A stretch of DNA of 64,000 bases from Norana najaformis (GCA_964023275.1 OZ029915.1:19569775-19633774), one strand, 5' to 3'; positions 1 to 11,865 are shown, counted from the first letter of the stretch. The notes: generated by a model from the letters alone, not told the origin. Program-made: numbers and translations.

Positions 1-941
1 AGATGTGCGAGGGATTTCGCAACATGCTGCACATAAAGAATTGATCTATGCAATGAAATCAGATAAAAGAAATAGTCAACACAACCCTATGGCAGTTACA
101 AAGATCCATCTTTATATACATTTTAAGTTGGTTATAAGCATGGGCTGCCCAGAGTGGGCCCATAACGCCCAGAGAAGCGGAGTTTGGATTAATTATCTTT
201 GAATAATTCATGTAAGTCTATATATACGGATGTAGCAGTCAGTGATGCAGCCAAAGATCTTAGAGTCGTAGACTAAGATATGACACTTCCTATCTCCGCT
301 GTGTATTCGGCCTGGTGGTGGTCAAATGTACGCAAACCGTGGCGCCACGTAGTGATTGGATTGATAACTTCTTAGCAAAGATAGACGCGGCATTTCACTA
401 CTATATACTGTAAGACAAATAATGTAGCCTATTGGTAAGCGTTCTCGGCCTGAAATTTGGATATACAAGTAGTGAATAATTTTTTTATTGCAAATAAAAT
501 TCACTCACAGTTTACATAATTCAAATATACATAATTAAGAACATTAACATTGAACTACGTGTATGGAGCTGAGCAGTATTACACAAAGATCTTTGGTTTC
601 ACATTCACCTTCAGTAAAGAAACAATGTCAACAATAAAGCCTCAGAAGTCTGTATCCATGACCAAACCAACAGAAGGCAGACAAATGAAAATAATAAATT
701 GAACTGCTTACTCATGCAAAATTTTCTTTGCTTTATGATTGCGCTTAAGCTTAAGTTTGCAGGAGTTTTGAAGTTGCTGGTTAAGAATTTTGATCTTACT
801 GTGGATTCGAACTGTCATGTACAATTTCATCATGTATTTCAGCCGGGCACCACATGTTGCTGATCCACATGCAGCAATATCTAAATTCTTTTGTCAAATA
901 AGCCTAGTTGTTTTAATATACCAGAACTATGCTGCAATTTG

Positions 942-1463
942 TCAAATGAATTCTGAAACAGTTTTTCCAAGTCCCTGGTGAAAGCCAAAAACGACATGGA
1001 TGGGTAAACTTAAACAACCAGTGTCTTTAAATGCCTTTAGCTGTAAGAAAGGAAACTCAGGATAAGACAAGTGTACACTTGTGTACAAATCACTGCATGT
1101 TTGGCACATGCCAGATCCATCATTAAAGCCACACTTTCTTAAGATATAGCCACTCATATATGCCAAGACATTGTCAACCTCCAGTGGCAAATCAGGAATA
1201 TCTGATATATCTTGAAGGTCAAAGTCATCTTCACATGTCATTTCACAAGTGATCTCATGATCAATATGTGAAGCGGAAGCATAGTGTTCATCATCATGTA
1301 ACCTGGACTTCAAAAGATTCGACAATGACGATATATCTATAAGCACATCATCTATATCATTTTCACAGTTTCGTCCAGAATTATCAACAAAATTTATCGA
1401 CAGCGATATATCTAAAACTGGAACAAAATTCTGTGACATCAGGATTGTCCCTGTGTCCTCCAC
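942..1463 (-). pseudogene. C-terminal segment of P-element-like transposase
   Basis: A 173-codon open stretch. The recognisable part is NVLAYMSGYILRKCGFNDGS with two following cysteines (CQTC), similar to the THAP9/P-transposase C-terminal motif with a tyrosine-glycine-rich strand. It ends in a normal stop well before the left inverted repeat. The acidic first half has no motif I recognise. Confidence 0.65.
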
Positions 1464-2096
1464 TGCATCTTTATTTTTATAGTACCAACAAATTGCTTGC
1501 TAAAGTTGGGATAAAGGTTGCAATTTTGGAGCGTTCGCAGCAAAGTCCTTTTGGATGGCATACAGAAAATATTTTGCAACAGCTTATAAGATTTTCTGCT
1601 TTGATAAAATACAGACATTGCAAACATTTTTTAATTAACTGCCCAACATCTACCTTGTTTGGAAACAAGACCCATATTGATCTGGGTCTTCAGAAAAGAG
1701 AGAGTAGATGGTGGAAGATGGTTGAACAGTTCTGCTATCAAACGGTCACAGGAAGCAGCTTCTAGCTTCCGTGTCAAGACACTGTTGCATTTTGATGTAC
1801 TTTGATCCTTTCCTGTCTGTCTCCTCAGTCGAGTTCGTAGTCTGACAATTTCTTTCTTAAGTTTCTTCTTGTCTGAAGAGTTACATGACGACCTCGTGGA
1901 GCAACCCTCACACACTGGTCATTTAGAAGTTCTAGGTTAGCAGATGATGAAATAGGCAAAACACTATTGACAGCCACAGCTGCAGAAACAGACTCTTCCA
2001 CAGCAAGAACTTCATCACTGTCGTTGTGTTCGTTAGGAACGTTTTTGAGCAGCTGTAATTTGCTGCTTTTGACAGAAACATTCAACTTTGGTGTAT

Positions 2097-2314
2097 GCCT
2101 GATAATATGTAGTCATTTTTGTGTGATCGATGATGGCTTGTTTGGAATATCAAACAGTGTTGGAACTGCATTCCATATAAGCTTGTCATGTTTGGTGTTC
2201 ATAAACTGTGAATCTTCTAAATGCCTACTGCACAGTTGGAAGGTTTTGTTCAGCACTTCAACACTTTTGCAGTCCAGGTCTGAACGCTGCGTGTTGACTC
2301 TCCACTTCTTACAC
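2097..2314 (-). pseudogene. THAP domain exon 2 of the P-element-like transposase
   Basis: Continues the finger in the correct phase after an AG acceptor: CKKWRVNTQRSDLD, then LCSRHLEDSQF (the C-x2-H ligand pair) and IWNAVPTLFDIP (the AVPTxF box that ends THAP domains). An in-frame TGA follows shortly after, and the downstream reading continues in the same frame. Confidence 0.78.
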
Positions 2315-2399
2315 CTGTTCTCATGTAATAAAATAGTAACAGCAAATAACTATTAATTTTCTACAATAAAATGCTGCCGGGCAAGTTATAAGCAAATTT

Positions 2400-2500
2400 T
2401 ACATATTGATACGACATGGAAACAACCTATGGAGGAAATAAGTCTAGGAAGAGATGCGTTCTTAGACAAGATCTGAAAGCCAGAACAGACTTTGCATAGA
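2400..2500 (-). repeat. Possible LINE 3' relic inside the P-element intron
   Basis: About 45 bases around 2415-2460 resemble the antisense LINE tail at 24400-24445 (both read GGAAACA.CCTATG then AGTC.AGGAAGAGA). It lies in the intron between the two THAP exons. Short and diverged. Confidence 0.4.
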
Positions 2501-2815
2501 GAACGTTTCCAGGTCGCCAACATCTCCAGTGATATATTCGGTTGACAAACCGAAACCGAAACGTTTTCCAATGTTTCTAAATAGCATTTGTTTGTGGGCC
2601 CCTGATCACGTATAATACCTTTAGGAGTGAAAAGCCTGAGCGGAGACTGACAGAGGAGCGTGATGTATTCGGGATTTTGTATACCGACAGTATGGCCTCG
2701 ACCCTGTCCATCTTTTAATGCATCTATCGGGTGTGATGTGATGTATGTTATGTGTATCACCGACAGCAGTCATCGAACATTTAATAATATAGTTTATACG
2801 TTACTTTGTACATAC

Positions 2816-2916
2816 CTTTCGGCATCAAATCTAAATTGTGAAATCTTTTGCGCATTGTACGTCGTTACGCTGCAATTAATCGCAGCGCAACGGATCCCTC
2901 CTCGCTTCGAAGCCAT
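2816..2916 (-). pseudogene. THAP domain exon 1 of the P-element-like transposase
   Basis: Starts MASKRGGIRCAAINC; C10 and C15 are the first zinc-ligand pair of a C2CH THAP finger. Ends at a good donor (GTATGTAC on the minus strand). In the family the domain binds DNA at the element's ends. It lies just inside the right inverted repeat, as expected for the transposase 5' end. Confidence 0.8.
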
Positions 2917-3139
2917 GTTTACAAACTCTATCAACCCAATCGTATGGTGGCGCCACACATCCCAAGGTAGGTGGTGTGTACATTCAGATACATTGAGTGT
3001 CATATCTTAGTCTACGACTCTAAGATCTTTGATGCAGCTATTAGGTAAGTTGTCGCATTGCTAAGATGATTGTGTTGCAACCCATTCCTATATGCAGAGT
3101 CTACGTCAGGTCTAGTAGTCTATATAACATGTAACTGGC

Positions 3140-3235
3140 CTGGTTAGCTTCATTCGTTAAAGCGTACATCAAGGCGCCTTTGTGCGTGAGGATGCCGGTT
3201 CTCATACCAATCGTGGCTACATTTCAGACTTTAAT
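3140..3235 (+). repeat. Possible tRNA-derived SINE head
   Basis: TGGTTAGCTTCATTCG resembles a Pol III A box, and GATGCCGGTTCTCATACC about 45 bases later resembles a B box. No conserved acceptor stem, so a SINE or tRNA relic at best. Confidence 0.35.
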
Positions 3236-3559
3236 CTCAGGCAAGCGCTGTCCGTACACGGGGACCTAAAATGGTTTGGTGCCCATTCAAACGGGCAGCG
3301 ATGGTGAAGGTTCTCGCCCAAAATAATTGAAAAATGAGCAGGGTGGAGGTCATACAGCGCTATAGAAAACATGTTCATTTCTCCGAGATTTCTTGGTTGA
3401 ATTATGACATTTGAAGACGGCAGCGATGATGATAGCAGTGATGATGACATTGCAGATGAGTATACAGCAGAAGCTACTTCGCATTCTCAAACCTGACATT
3501 CTCATGAGGCTTTCTGAATCTCTTTCACTAACTTGGACCATGATCGACCTATTTTAATT

Positions 3560-4125
3560 TGTGGTTGCAGCGATACAACCGATGTAAGAATAATATCAAA
3601 CGATGAAGAGTTGGAACAGGTCAGGCAGTTCGGCTACTTAGGAAGTATGATTACTACAGGTGCAAAATGTCATAATGAAATAAAAAGGAAGGAAACTAAA
3701 GAAGATAATGGTACAAAAATTGATATGGAGTGTGGTCTCATATGGATCGGAAACATGGACAATCAGAAGACTGGAGGCTTTTGAGTTTTGGGGATGGCGC
3801 AGGATGGAGAAAGTTAGCTGGACATAGCATAAAACAAAAAGAAGAGATGCTTCAGCAGGTGGAGGAGAAAGATTTCTGATGACTACTATAAGAATGAGAC
3901 AGAGAAAATGGATTGAACACATATGAGAGGTGACTGCCTTCTGAGAGATATCACAGAGAGAAGAATGAAGGGAAAGAGAAGAAGAAGACCTAGACAAATG
4001 CTACTGGACTAGATGATGGTGGACAGATAGGGTAAACTGAAGGAGGAGGCCCAACAACGTCAGGAATGGCGCCATCGGACGTTCTGCCTGGGGCTGAGAA
4101 GAACGTTGGAGAAGAACGTTTTTGT
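3560..4125 (+). mobile_element. Non-LTR retrotransposon, C-terminal ORF2 relic
   Basis: Contains NDEELEQVRQFGYLGSMITT then CHNEIKRK, a motif common to the post-RT region of RTE/I-like LINE proteins (LEQV..F.YLGS.IT..G.C..EI..R). Further pieces in shifted frames are RRLEAFEFWGWRRM and KRRRRPRQM, also typical of this region. Several frameshifts and stops; 5' truncated. Confidence 0.75.
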
Positions 4126-4309
4126 AGTATGCTAATTGGTGTTGAATATAATACTTTTACTTTTATGATTGATAATGATTTTAATAGATATGTTAAGAGG
4201 AGTTGGCATTATTAGCACTGGAAGCTGCTGCCATCTGGCAGTAATGCTGATAATGACAGTAGTTGCAATTTTTAGTTTTAGCAATTCTGTGGTAGCCTAT
4301 TTGCTTGTT

Positions 4310-4600
4310 GTGAAGAACTCCCCTTTTGTTACTGGAGCTGCCAGGTTCCAACTACCTCTGAGCGGAATGCATAACAGAGCCCGCATGCCAGGACGACTCC
4401 AAAAACCTCCGCGCCCCAGAGAAATGCGGCGACCCATATCCAATGGATCTCGATCTGCAACTAACCGCACTGCTGGGTTTGCAAGAGTTCACAAAGATTG
4501 CCCGGCAACGCCTGAGTATACAAGGCTTATGCCAGGCCGCTTCAGCCTGCCACGGGTGGGACGCTTGGGGAATTTAGTATTGGGTATATAGTCGGCCCAA
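4310..4600 (+). repeat. Dispersed repeat related to 54470-54600
   Basis: Starts TTTTGTTACTGGAGCTGCC. The sequence around ACAGAGCCCGCATGCCAGGA is matched by ACAGAGCCCAGATCCCAGGA at about 54505-54525, with similar following bases. Unclassified family. The 140-codon open frame here has no recognisable domain. Confidence 0.5.
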
Positions 4601-4845
4601 TGGGGCATGGCTGTCTGAGTCGGACACTCTCTCGCCAGAATATATATTTTGTAATGGCAGCCGTTATTCAACGGTCTGCATCTTAAAGCACGACTAGACC
4701 GACGTTACAAGTCTTCTGCACTTCTTAACCGGTTTCGTGGGAAATATCTCGTCTGATTATCGCTAGGGAAACCCTTAACATTTAATACTACATGTAGCTC
4801 CGAGTTATTTACAAGAGCAACCTAAACACCCCTTCTTCCTCTTAT
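4600..4845. other. Unclassified stretch
   Basis: A TATA-like run (GGGTATATAGTCGG) lies near 4583. Nothing else recognisable; GC-richer than average. Confidence 0.3.
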
Positions 4846-4847
4846 CT

Positions 4848-5195
4848 CCTCTCCAATCCCAAACACCACCACCCCCCATAGCTGCCACGCTCTCTCCGTC
4901 TGACTTTTGGATCTTGACCTGGCGACGTGGCTTTCGTTGGGCGCTGTAGAAATTTCGGAATTACGATTACGATTACGAACTATGGCTATGGACCTTAAAT
5001 CGTAATCGTAATTCCAAGATTTCTACAGCGCCCAACGAAAGCCGCGCCGCGGGGTCCAGCTTATTCACAGGCGCTCAGTCAAAAACAAAATCGATATGTA
5101 AAAGGGTTCAGTTCCGGGTCAGGATCCAAGAGTCAGGCAGAGAGACAGCGTGGCAGCTACGGTGGGTGATGTTTGGGTTGGAGAGCATAGGTACT
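4848..5195. repeat. Foldback: two inverted copies of a SINE-like repeat
   Basis: The left arm (about 4848-4977) and right arm (about 5008-5195) are reverse complements. The innermost part, GGAATTACGATTACGATT and its complement plus GGGCGCTGTAGAAAT, is nearly perfect. The left arm lacks about 65 bases present in the right arm. The middle is about 30 bases. Relatives of one arm occur at about 42030-42200, 18575-18745, 34930-35110 and (reversed) 35866-35950. Confidence 0.8.
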
Positions 5196-5199
5196 GTCG

Positions 5200-6285
5200 G
5201 GTCGTCCTCTGCCCTTTTGATCGAGAGGCGTCCGAGGGGCATTTAATTATTGGACGGGGAGAGGTAAACTGAACCACTTGATTATTAAATGGCATTTTAA
5301 AAAGTCACTCAGTAAAATATGAGAAACAAAGTGAAGTGAAAACAAAAGCATTGCAAAAATACAACTGTTATACAGTTACTTAAACGAAATTGCTATTAAT
5401 TGTAAAACCTATCACTGCCTTGTGGCCTGTTCGTCAAATACATAAAATATAATTAATGCATGTAGGCCATTATATAAATTTATAACGCATGCCTGCGATT
5501 TTAAAATATTTGTTGCTTTTTTATTTAAATATAATGCGCTATAAAATTTAGGAGATGCTAAGAAAGAATGTCGATTGGCACCGTGATGAGTTAACACGCT
5601 CCGCTGCTTCTGCTCCCATAAAACAACGCGCGTACAGGTGTATGGCTGATGTAGACTGTTTGGTGCAGGAATATGAAAGTTTTGACATTTCCTTTTTGGA
5701 AGAATATTAACATTCTCAGATAATACTCGAATTATGACAGCGGGATTATAAATCGCAGTCGTTATGGTTTGACTTGTCAGGTCTTGGATTCAGTTTATGT
5801 CTGTCTTCAGTCTGCCTTCGGCTTAATCGGTTCACCTGTAGTTGAGAACAGGTGAATATTTGCTTTGTTTCAAGAAGGTATTAAGTCAATTGCGGCACAT
5901 GTCTAAGCACTTTGCTGTTGTTATAGTTTATCTAGAGCACGGTAGTTGAAGATGTTGGCATTTCCGGTTTTCGTAAACAACATTAAAAGAAGTTCAGTTA
6001 AAACAGTTACGATCCTTTCTGCTTCGTAGTTCCAAGTGGTGCATTTCCAAATTGGGTGAATTACAGCAGGAATTTGGGTTTATGTGCTATAATTTGATAC
6101 CTTTAGCATTATACATCGGCGCCATAGAAGTTGTTATATAAACAAGAAAATTTGAATGGCCATGGTGTTTCGATTGAGAGAGGCTCTTATGAACAAGGTT
6201 TTGAGTTTGTATATGCATTGAACAACTCTAAAAAACTTGCTTTAGGAGACCTCCATCAAGTTGGTTTGATATTCACATTCGGGTA
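5200..6285. other. Intergenic stretch, nothing recognised
   Basis: AT-rich with short unconvincing open frames. No motif, repeat end or RNA gene seen. Confidence 0.5.
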
Positions 6286-6289
6286 CTGA

Positions 6290-6915
6290 ATATTCAGTAT
6301 GGTAAGCGTCACCGGCGAAACATTGCCCCCTTGACATACTTCCGGCATGGTTGATGAAGGAGGCAGCTCCACTGTTGGCCAATTTTATTGCCCGGATGTT
6401 TAACTGTTCATTTGCCACTGGCCGCTTTCCATCAAAATGGAAACATGCTATGGTCAGACCACTTCCTAAAACAGCTGGAATCGATGAGTCGTCGCCTGCG
6501 AATTTTAGACCAGTCTCCAACTTAACTTTCATCTCAAAAGTGCTCGAGCGGATTGCTCACCAACAGCTCACTGAGTACCTGTCTGAATCGCACCTCCTCC
6601 CTCGATTCCAGTCTGCATACAGGTGTGGCCACTCCACCGAAACGGCACTTCTTAAAGTTTTCTCTGATTTAGTTAACGCCATCGATTCGGGCCAACTAGC
6701 ACTCTGTCGCTTCTTTACATGTCGGCTGTATTCGACACTGTTGACCATGACATCCTGCTCGAGCAACTGTCGCGCACGTTCGGAGTCAAGCATGAAGTGC
6801 TGAGTTGGCTTGAATCCAAAATCAGAGGCCGCACTCAATCTGTCCACTTGGCCGGGGAGGCAACACCACCTAGACTGGTCACCTGTGGCGTCCAACAGGG
6901 ATCAGTCCTCGGGCC
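6290..6915 (+). mobile_element. CR1-like LINE, 5' segment (reverse transcriptase)
   Basis: RT motifs in order: HCPLDILPAWLMKEAAPLLA, FRPVSNLTFISKVLERIAHQ, FQSAYRCGHSTETALLKVFS, then in a shifted frame FDTVDHDILLEQL, and CGVQQGSVLGP. The RT stops abruptly at VLGP and resumes 2.5 kb on, so later DNA has inserted here. 5' truncated at about 6290, with no endonuclease domain. Confidence 0.88.
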
Positions 6916-7039
6916 AGTGGCATCGATCCTATGGGTGCCCCTGGGGCCCCGGCCCCGGCAATATTTTGAGCCTGGGGGCCCGGCCGTTGCTTGGGCCCCG
7001 GCAATATTTTAGCTGTAAAATTGGTACAAGGCAGCTCTG

Positions 7040-7640
7040 GACCGACAAAAGTTGTCATTCTTCACTTTGAGACTTTAGTAAACAATCCCAGTCCGTAATT
7101 TCCGATTGTACCTCTATAGGTATTGCTGTCTATGCCTACTTTTGCTTAGGTAGACAAACGGACAGACAGAAAGGCAGATACATGAATATGTACTAGTACT
7201 ACAAAAGTACCAAGCGAACTGAGTCACAAGCAGTTAGATCTACAGACTTTAATCTACACAGGTCGCCGGGGGCACAGATCTATAGCAATGTTTGACACAA
7301 CCCTGAAAAATTTATGGAATGCAGGTCATACAACTTGCTCTCACATCAAGGCCATCGCCATCTGGATGTCATCTTCCACTAGTCAGGCAGTACGGATGCA
7401 AGCCTACCCCCTAAATTAGTCTCTTCAGTTATAAAACCATATACATGTACCTTATGTACGTATGGTTTTGTAATTATGGGGTGGATACATATATACCCAT
7501 ATTCGTATAGTCGCCCTTTATAATTGTAATCCCCACACAGTCTCTGCATCGCTAGCCGAAGAAAGCGCCCTCTGTTAAGTATATGGATATAAGATTTCGT
7601 TAATTTTGAACAAGTAAAATTTAGGCACATTGCGTTTGAA
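7040..7640 (-). repeat. Dispersed repeat, inverted copy of 39140-39560
   Basis: Shares with 39.14-39.56 kb, in opposite orientation, long matching blocks such as GACATCCAGATGGCGATGG, TTATAAAGGGCGACTATACG and CCTGCATTCCAT. No coding content. At 39 kb the copy sits inside an element with ACCGTATAAAC ends. Confidence 0.75.
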
Positions 7641-8009
7641 TTGGTGATACGAAAATAGATAAATTTGATTTAAAACGTAAACGACTAGATGACAATATTG
7701 GTGGTGAAATTGCACTTGTGGAGGTAAGCTCATCAGCTTTTCATCACTGTTTGGTGTAGATGCAATGAGGTGAAATTGAAAGCTAGTTACTTAGTTTCCC
7801 AAGGTTCAACTCCAAGTATAGAAAATTTTCCTAGTTGACTCAACTATCCTTCCCATCTCTATAGGTACAAGAAAAGAATCACGTAAGCGGATTATATAGT
7901 GCCTCAGTGTGTTGACATCCGGTTATAAATGAGTAATTAATAAATTTAGAGCGTTTTTGAGAGGTTATGCGGGACGCCTTACAAATACTGTATTACAACA
8001 ATATGAAAT

Positions 8010-9000
8010 ATAAAATATGAATTTGTTTTCATTTGCACAGTCTGCATTTAAGGCAAGTGACTCAACTCTGTTCTGACACTAGAGTTTTAAACCAAGTTCA
8101 GTCATGGATGGCAGAAAATGGACTGCTCTTAAACCCATTCAAAACTGAGTTTCTCCTTTTTGGAACCTCACAACAACTGACTAATTCTAATTCTTTGACT
8201 TCCGTTCATCTGGGCATCTGTGTCGTACAACGCAACTGTTCAACCCGCAATTTGGGTGTTGTATTTGGCTCCAACCTGTCATTCAATGAACATATTAATT
8301 CTATATGTAGGTCTGCCGACTATCACATTCGTGATATCCGTAAAATTAGGCACCACATTCCCTTCTCTGCCCAGGTTTGTTTGGCTAATGCTCTAGTCTC
8401 CAGCCGTCTTGACTACTGCAACTCGCTTCTTACTGGCATTTCTAAAGCTAATTTGTTGAAGGTTCAAAGAGTCCAAAATACATTGGCAAGAGCTATCACT
8501 AAAACTCCAAAATATGATCATATATCACCAATCTTAAATGCGTTGCATTGGTTGCCTGTAGAAAAGCGCATATTTTTCAAGACTGGACTAATTGTATTCA
8601 AGACTTTACATTTCAGCCAACCTTGCTATTTTCGCTCTGTACTGACTCCCAAGACTTATCTCTACTTGACCAGGTCTTCTAGCTATGTAAATCTGACTAT
8701 TCCGTGGACAAGAACAGCTCTTGGAAGGCACTTTTCTGTCGCTGGTCCTAGACTCTGTAACTCTCTTCCGACAAATTTTCGCTCGGCAAAGTCTGTTTTG
8801 GCCTTCAGACCTCGACTAAAAGCTCACCTTTTCCTGAACTCATTTCCTCCGTAGGCTGTCTCTGTGTCTTCTGGACTCCTCTTAGGCTTTTCGACCCGGA
8901 CTCACCATGGAATTTGACTTGGACAATGATTTTTTCGCAGCGACCATCGAGCGATGCCTTGAGCATTATTACATTGGCGCTATAGAAGTTCTTAGATGAG
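8010..9000 (+). mobile_element. L2/CR1-type LINE, 3' part of ORF2
   Basis: One open frame of 273 codons (8033-8854): VQSWMAENGLLLNPFKTEFL, RNLGVVFGSNLSFNEHI, LVSSRLDYCNSLLTGISKAN, NTLARAITKTPKYDHISPIL, ALHWLPVEKRI and HFSVAGPRLCNSLPTNF. This is the RT thumb and C-terminal region that follows the YADD motif. The 3' tail (CGACCATCGAGCGATGCCTT, then GGCGCTATAGAAGTTCT) is the same tail found in many intronic copies. 5' truncated, but the frame is uninterrupted, so it is fairly young. Confidence 0.87.
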
Positions 9001-9392
9001 ATTGGAGTGATAAAAACTGAAGTAGGTGACAGGCAATCTGAAACCTACAGTAGCGGCTAATTTTGCTAGAAGAAGCACAATCAGGAAGAACATTTTGGGC
9101 AAGTTCATTGTCGAATAAATAATTATGTGCTCATATTGCTCTGCTTTAGCATTACTGCCATATAACTGCTGTGTATAGGCCTACTTAAGTTGACATTCCA
9201 TTGTAAATAATATTAGTGACATTTCTCATTGTTTGTCTTCCGAGCTTTGGGCTTTGGGTCTGTCTGCATTAGCCCTGCTTCGATCTTGACCTCCATACCA
9301 GGGGCTTTACCCCTGAAACCCAATAGGGCTTCGCATCCATACCCATTATAGGTCCGGGCCCCCCAATGTTTACGACGGATCGACGCCTCTGC

Positions 9393-10417
9393 CTTGGGCC
9401 CCTCCTCTTCGTGCTATACACAGCTGACGTGGAGAAGATTATACAGCCCATGGTCTCCTCCACCACTTCTATGCGGACGATACACAACTCTACACAACTC
9501 TACTTCTTCTGTGAGCCATCGCAAACCGCAGAGTTGAAACAGAGAGTGCTGCCGTGTATTGAACGCATTTCGGAGTGGATGGCTTCCAACCGTCTCAGAC
9601 TCAATCCATCGAAGTCTGAGTTCCTATGGTGCACCACTCTCCGACGTCAGCATCTACTCAACGACAGTTCATTCGCCGTCAACGAGGCAGTAGTTCGACC
9701 AGCCGACACCATCCGCAACCTTGGAGTACACTTTGACAGCTGTTTGACCAGGTCGGCCCATGTGAGTCAACTCGTTCGGGGCTGTTTCTATCAACTGCGT
9801 CGAATAAAGTCCATCCACAAACTGATTCCTACCTCGACAGCCATCACCTTGGTCAACAGCTTCATAGTCTCAAGGGTTGACTACTGCAACAGCCTACTAT
9901 CGGGGCTGCCTGCTTGCCAGCTAGATTGGGTGCAGTCAGTGCTGAACTCTGCAGCACGTGTCATCTACGGCCGGACACCATCCGATCCGATCAGTCTGCA
10001 CTGGCTGCGCATTCCTCAACGGATCACATACAAACTATGTCTGATCACCTACAAAGCACTGAATGGCCTCATTCCAGACTACATCTCTGAATTTTGTATT
10101 CGAGTCGGAGACAATGAGAACAGATGTCGGTTGAGGTCCTCGTCGAGGAACCTACTGCAGGTCCCAAGGTCTTCCACGTGGTTTGGCAAAAGCTCTTTCT
10201 CGATTGCCGGATCCACTGCGTGGAATAGCCTTCCCGACCACGTGAAGAATGCTCCATCCTTGGATAGCTTTCAGAAAGGGCTTAAAACGTTTCTATTTAA
10301 ATTATCGTATGACTGTAGTTAATTTTCTATTGTCGCCTGAACTTATGTATATCGCCCTTTTCTTCGGCATTGGCCTTGTTACGGCGCTATATAGAAATTG
10401 TCTTATTATTATTATTT
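9393..10417 (+). mobile_element. CR1-like LINE, 3' segment
   Basis: Resumes the RT: LGPLLFVLYTADV, then FYADDTQLY in a local shifted frame (a 12-base duplication, ACACAACTCT, lies here), ISEWMASNRLRLNPSKSEFL, IRNLGVHFDSCLT, VSRVDYCNSLLSGLPACQL, LHWLRIPQRITYKLCLITYK and FSIAGSTAWNSLPDHVKNAP. It ends with GGCGCTATATAGAAATTGTC and an ATT-repeat tail, which marks a complete 3' end. Confidence 0.9.
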
Positions 10418-10419
10418 TG

Positions 10420-11865
10420 TAAAGCTTTCTGTCATGAGTTATTCACCTAGGATATCAGCAGAAAATCTCAAACTGCATCCAGCTATTCTGTAATGGGGCC
10501 CCAAAAGGGCCCAAACACAGAGTTTCAATATTTTCATATATTTTCTCAAGAGAACTGTCAGGTAACTTGTCATATTAAAGTTTTTAGGCTTTCTACCGTG
10601 AGTTATCCACCTAGGCAATCACCAGAAAATCTCATTGTAGTTGTAAATGCTTTAAGACCAAAAGCTAAGCAGACTGAGCCAACTTATTAATGGGTTCTCA
10701 TTCAATGAATATCTTCAAGAAACAAATTTGGTCACATTTCAATTTCATTATATTGTATTATATTGTATTTGTCAATTTATGTAGCTCTGTAGCTCTTATT
10801 CAGTTGGGATACCAGAATTTGCTGCAGATAGGAAGTTGAGATACAACTGACAGGAAGGGTGGTCTCAGTAAATGTTGAAGTTGCAGTTATAAAAGAATGA
10901 TAAGGATAGATGAGAAACCACAATCATAGTTTATTAAACTTATTGTTTTTGGGCTTGGAATGAACAGTGTGAAGACTAACTGCAAGTGGTTTATTACAAG
11001 AGGCCTGTTAGAATGGATCAGAATGTTTGAAAAAGTTCTGGGTGGACATCATGCTGTGGATTTGGAGTGGTCTTTGACTTGTTGTGTGACTAAAATACCT
11101 TAAAGAAAACGTAATTCAAAGCCGAAGGAGTTTGAAACAGAGTGAATTGAGTAGGGTGGGTTGGATTGTGAATAGCCAAAAAGATTTCTGAAAGGATTAG
11201 GGACAGGTGATTTGGATGATTTCAGGGTTTCAGAAGTGAGCTATAATTTAGCATGGAGCTGGCTACAGTGGACCTGCACCATTGCTTGGTGGTAGTGATG
11301 GCTTTGTTTTGGGCAAGCATATCATGTGATCATTGGTGTGCATATTTGAACCATAAAACGGCAGTGCCACAGATGACAAAGAAAAGGGAATAGTTTATGA
11401 GGAAGTATGTTAGGATTGATGTTGTCAAAAGCATACAAGTATTGAGAAGTCCTACTGATTTGTAAGGACAAGAGTGAAACATGTGATATCTTAATCATGC
11501 AGAAGTGACAAGTACTGCAATGCAATGGCCCCATTTTCAGAATTTAGAGATTCTTCCCTTGCCCACTCTGATTACAAGAATAACTAGGTACAGAGTGAGG
11601 CTGAACAACATAAGTAACCTAGATAGCTCAGTTCTAGATCATGGACTGCTTTATGTGAAAGCAGCAACTTTAAATTGTGTGCTGAAGAGATAACCAGTAT
11701 ACTTTAGACGTTATGCCTTGTTACTGATAGGCCCACATATTTTGTTGTTACCCTTTGATTGGTCAAGTGAGCGGTTTTGCATTCTTCTGATTCTTTATTC
11801 ATACAGTCAAACCCGGTTGTCTTTGAATTTCATTTTAAAGGTTAAGTAAAGTGTATGATTTTTTT
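10420..11865. other. Upstream region of the cadherin gene
   Basis: No recognised coding or repeat family. A short motif pair (ATTCACCTAGG at 10440 and ATCCACCTAGG at 10605) repeats. A promoter or 5' untranslated exon could lie here or further upstream, but nothing marks it clearly. Confidence 0.4.

Larger units (their letters stand above)
252..3030 (-). mobile_element. P-element-like (THAP) DNA transposon, internally deleted
   Basis: Ends are near-perfect 36-bp inverted repeats (252-287 and 2996-3031, starting CAAAGATCTTAGAGTCG). GATGCAGC flanks both sides (244-251 and 3031-3038); an 8-bp duplication is the P-element size. Minus-strand coding pieces, in order: THAP zinc finger (2916-2816, then 2314 down to about 2100), a coiled-coil stretch (KKLKKEIVRLRTRLRRQ), a transposase segment (FAMSVFYQSRKSYKLL, MPSKRTLLRTLQ) and a C-terminal segment (AYMSGYILRKCGF). 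The central RNase-H-like catalytic region expected between about 1463 and 1470 is missing, so it cannot be autonomous. At least one in-frame stop and one frame change lie in the 1.8-2.15 kb part. Confidence 0.87.
6916..9392. mobile_element. Composite insertion splitting the CR1-like LINE
   Basis: Interrupts the LINE RT frame between VLGP and LGPLLFVLYT. Flanking octamers are CTCGGGCC (6908-6915) and CTTGGGCC (9393-9400), a possible 8-bp target duplication with one difference. Both ends are rich in GGGGCCC-type sequence. Inside are a repeat shared with 39.1-39.5 kb and a second LINE. The family of the inserting element is not recognised. Confidence 0.6.

Noticed and set aside
4580-4800. Solo long terminal repeat
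   Set aside because: A TATA-like motif was noticed, but no paired ends, target duplication or second copy could be seen.
6242-6532. Minus-strand 96-codon frame
   Set aside because: It is the complement of the LINE reverse-transcriptase frame.
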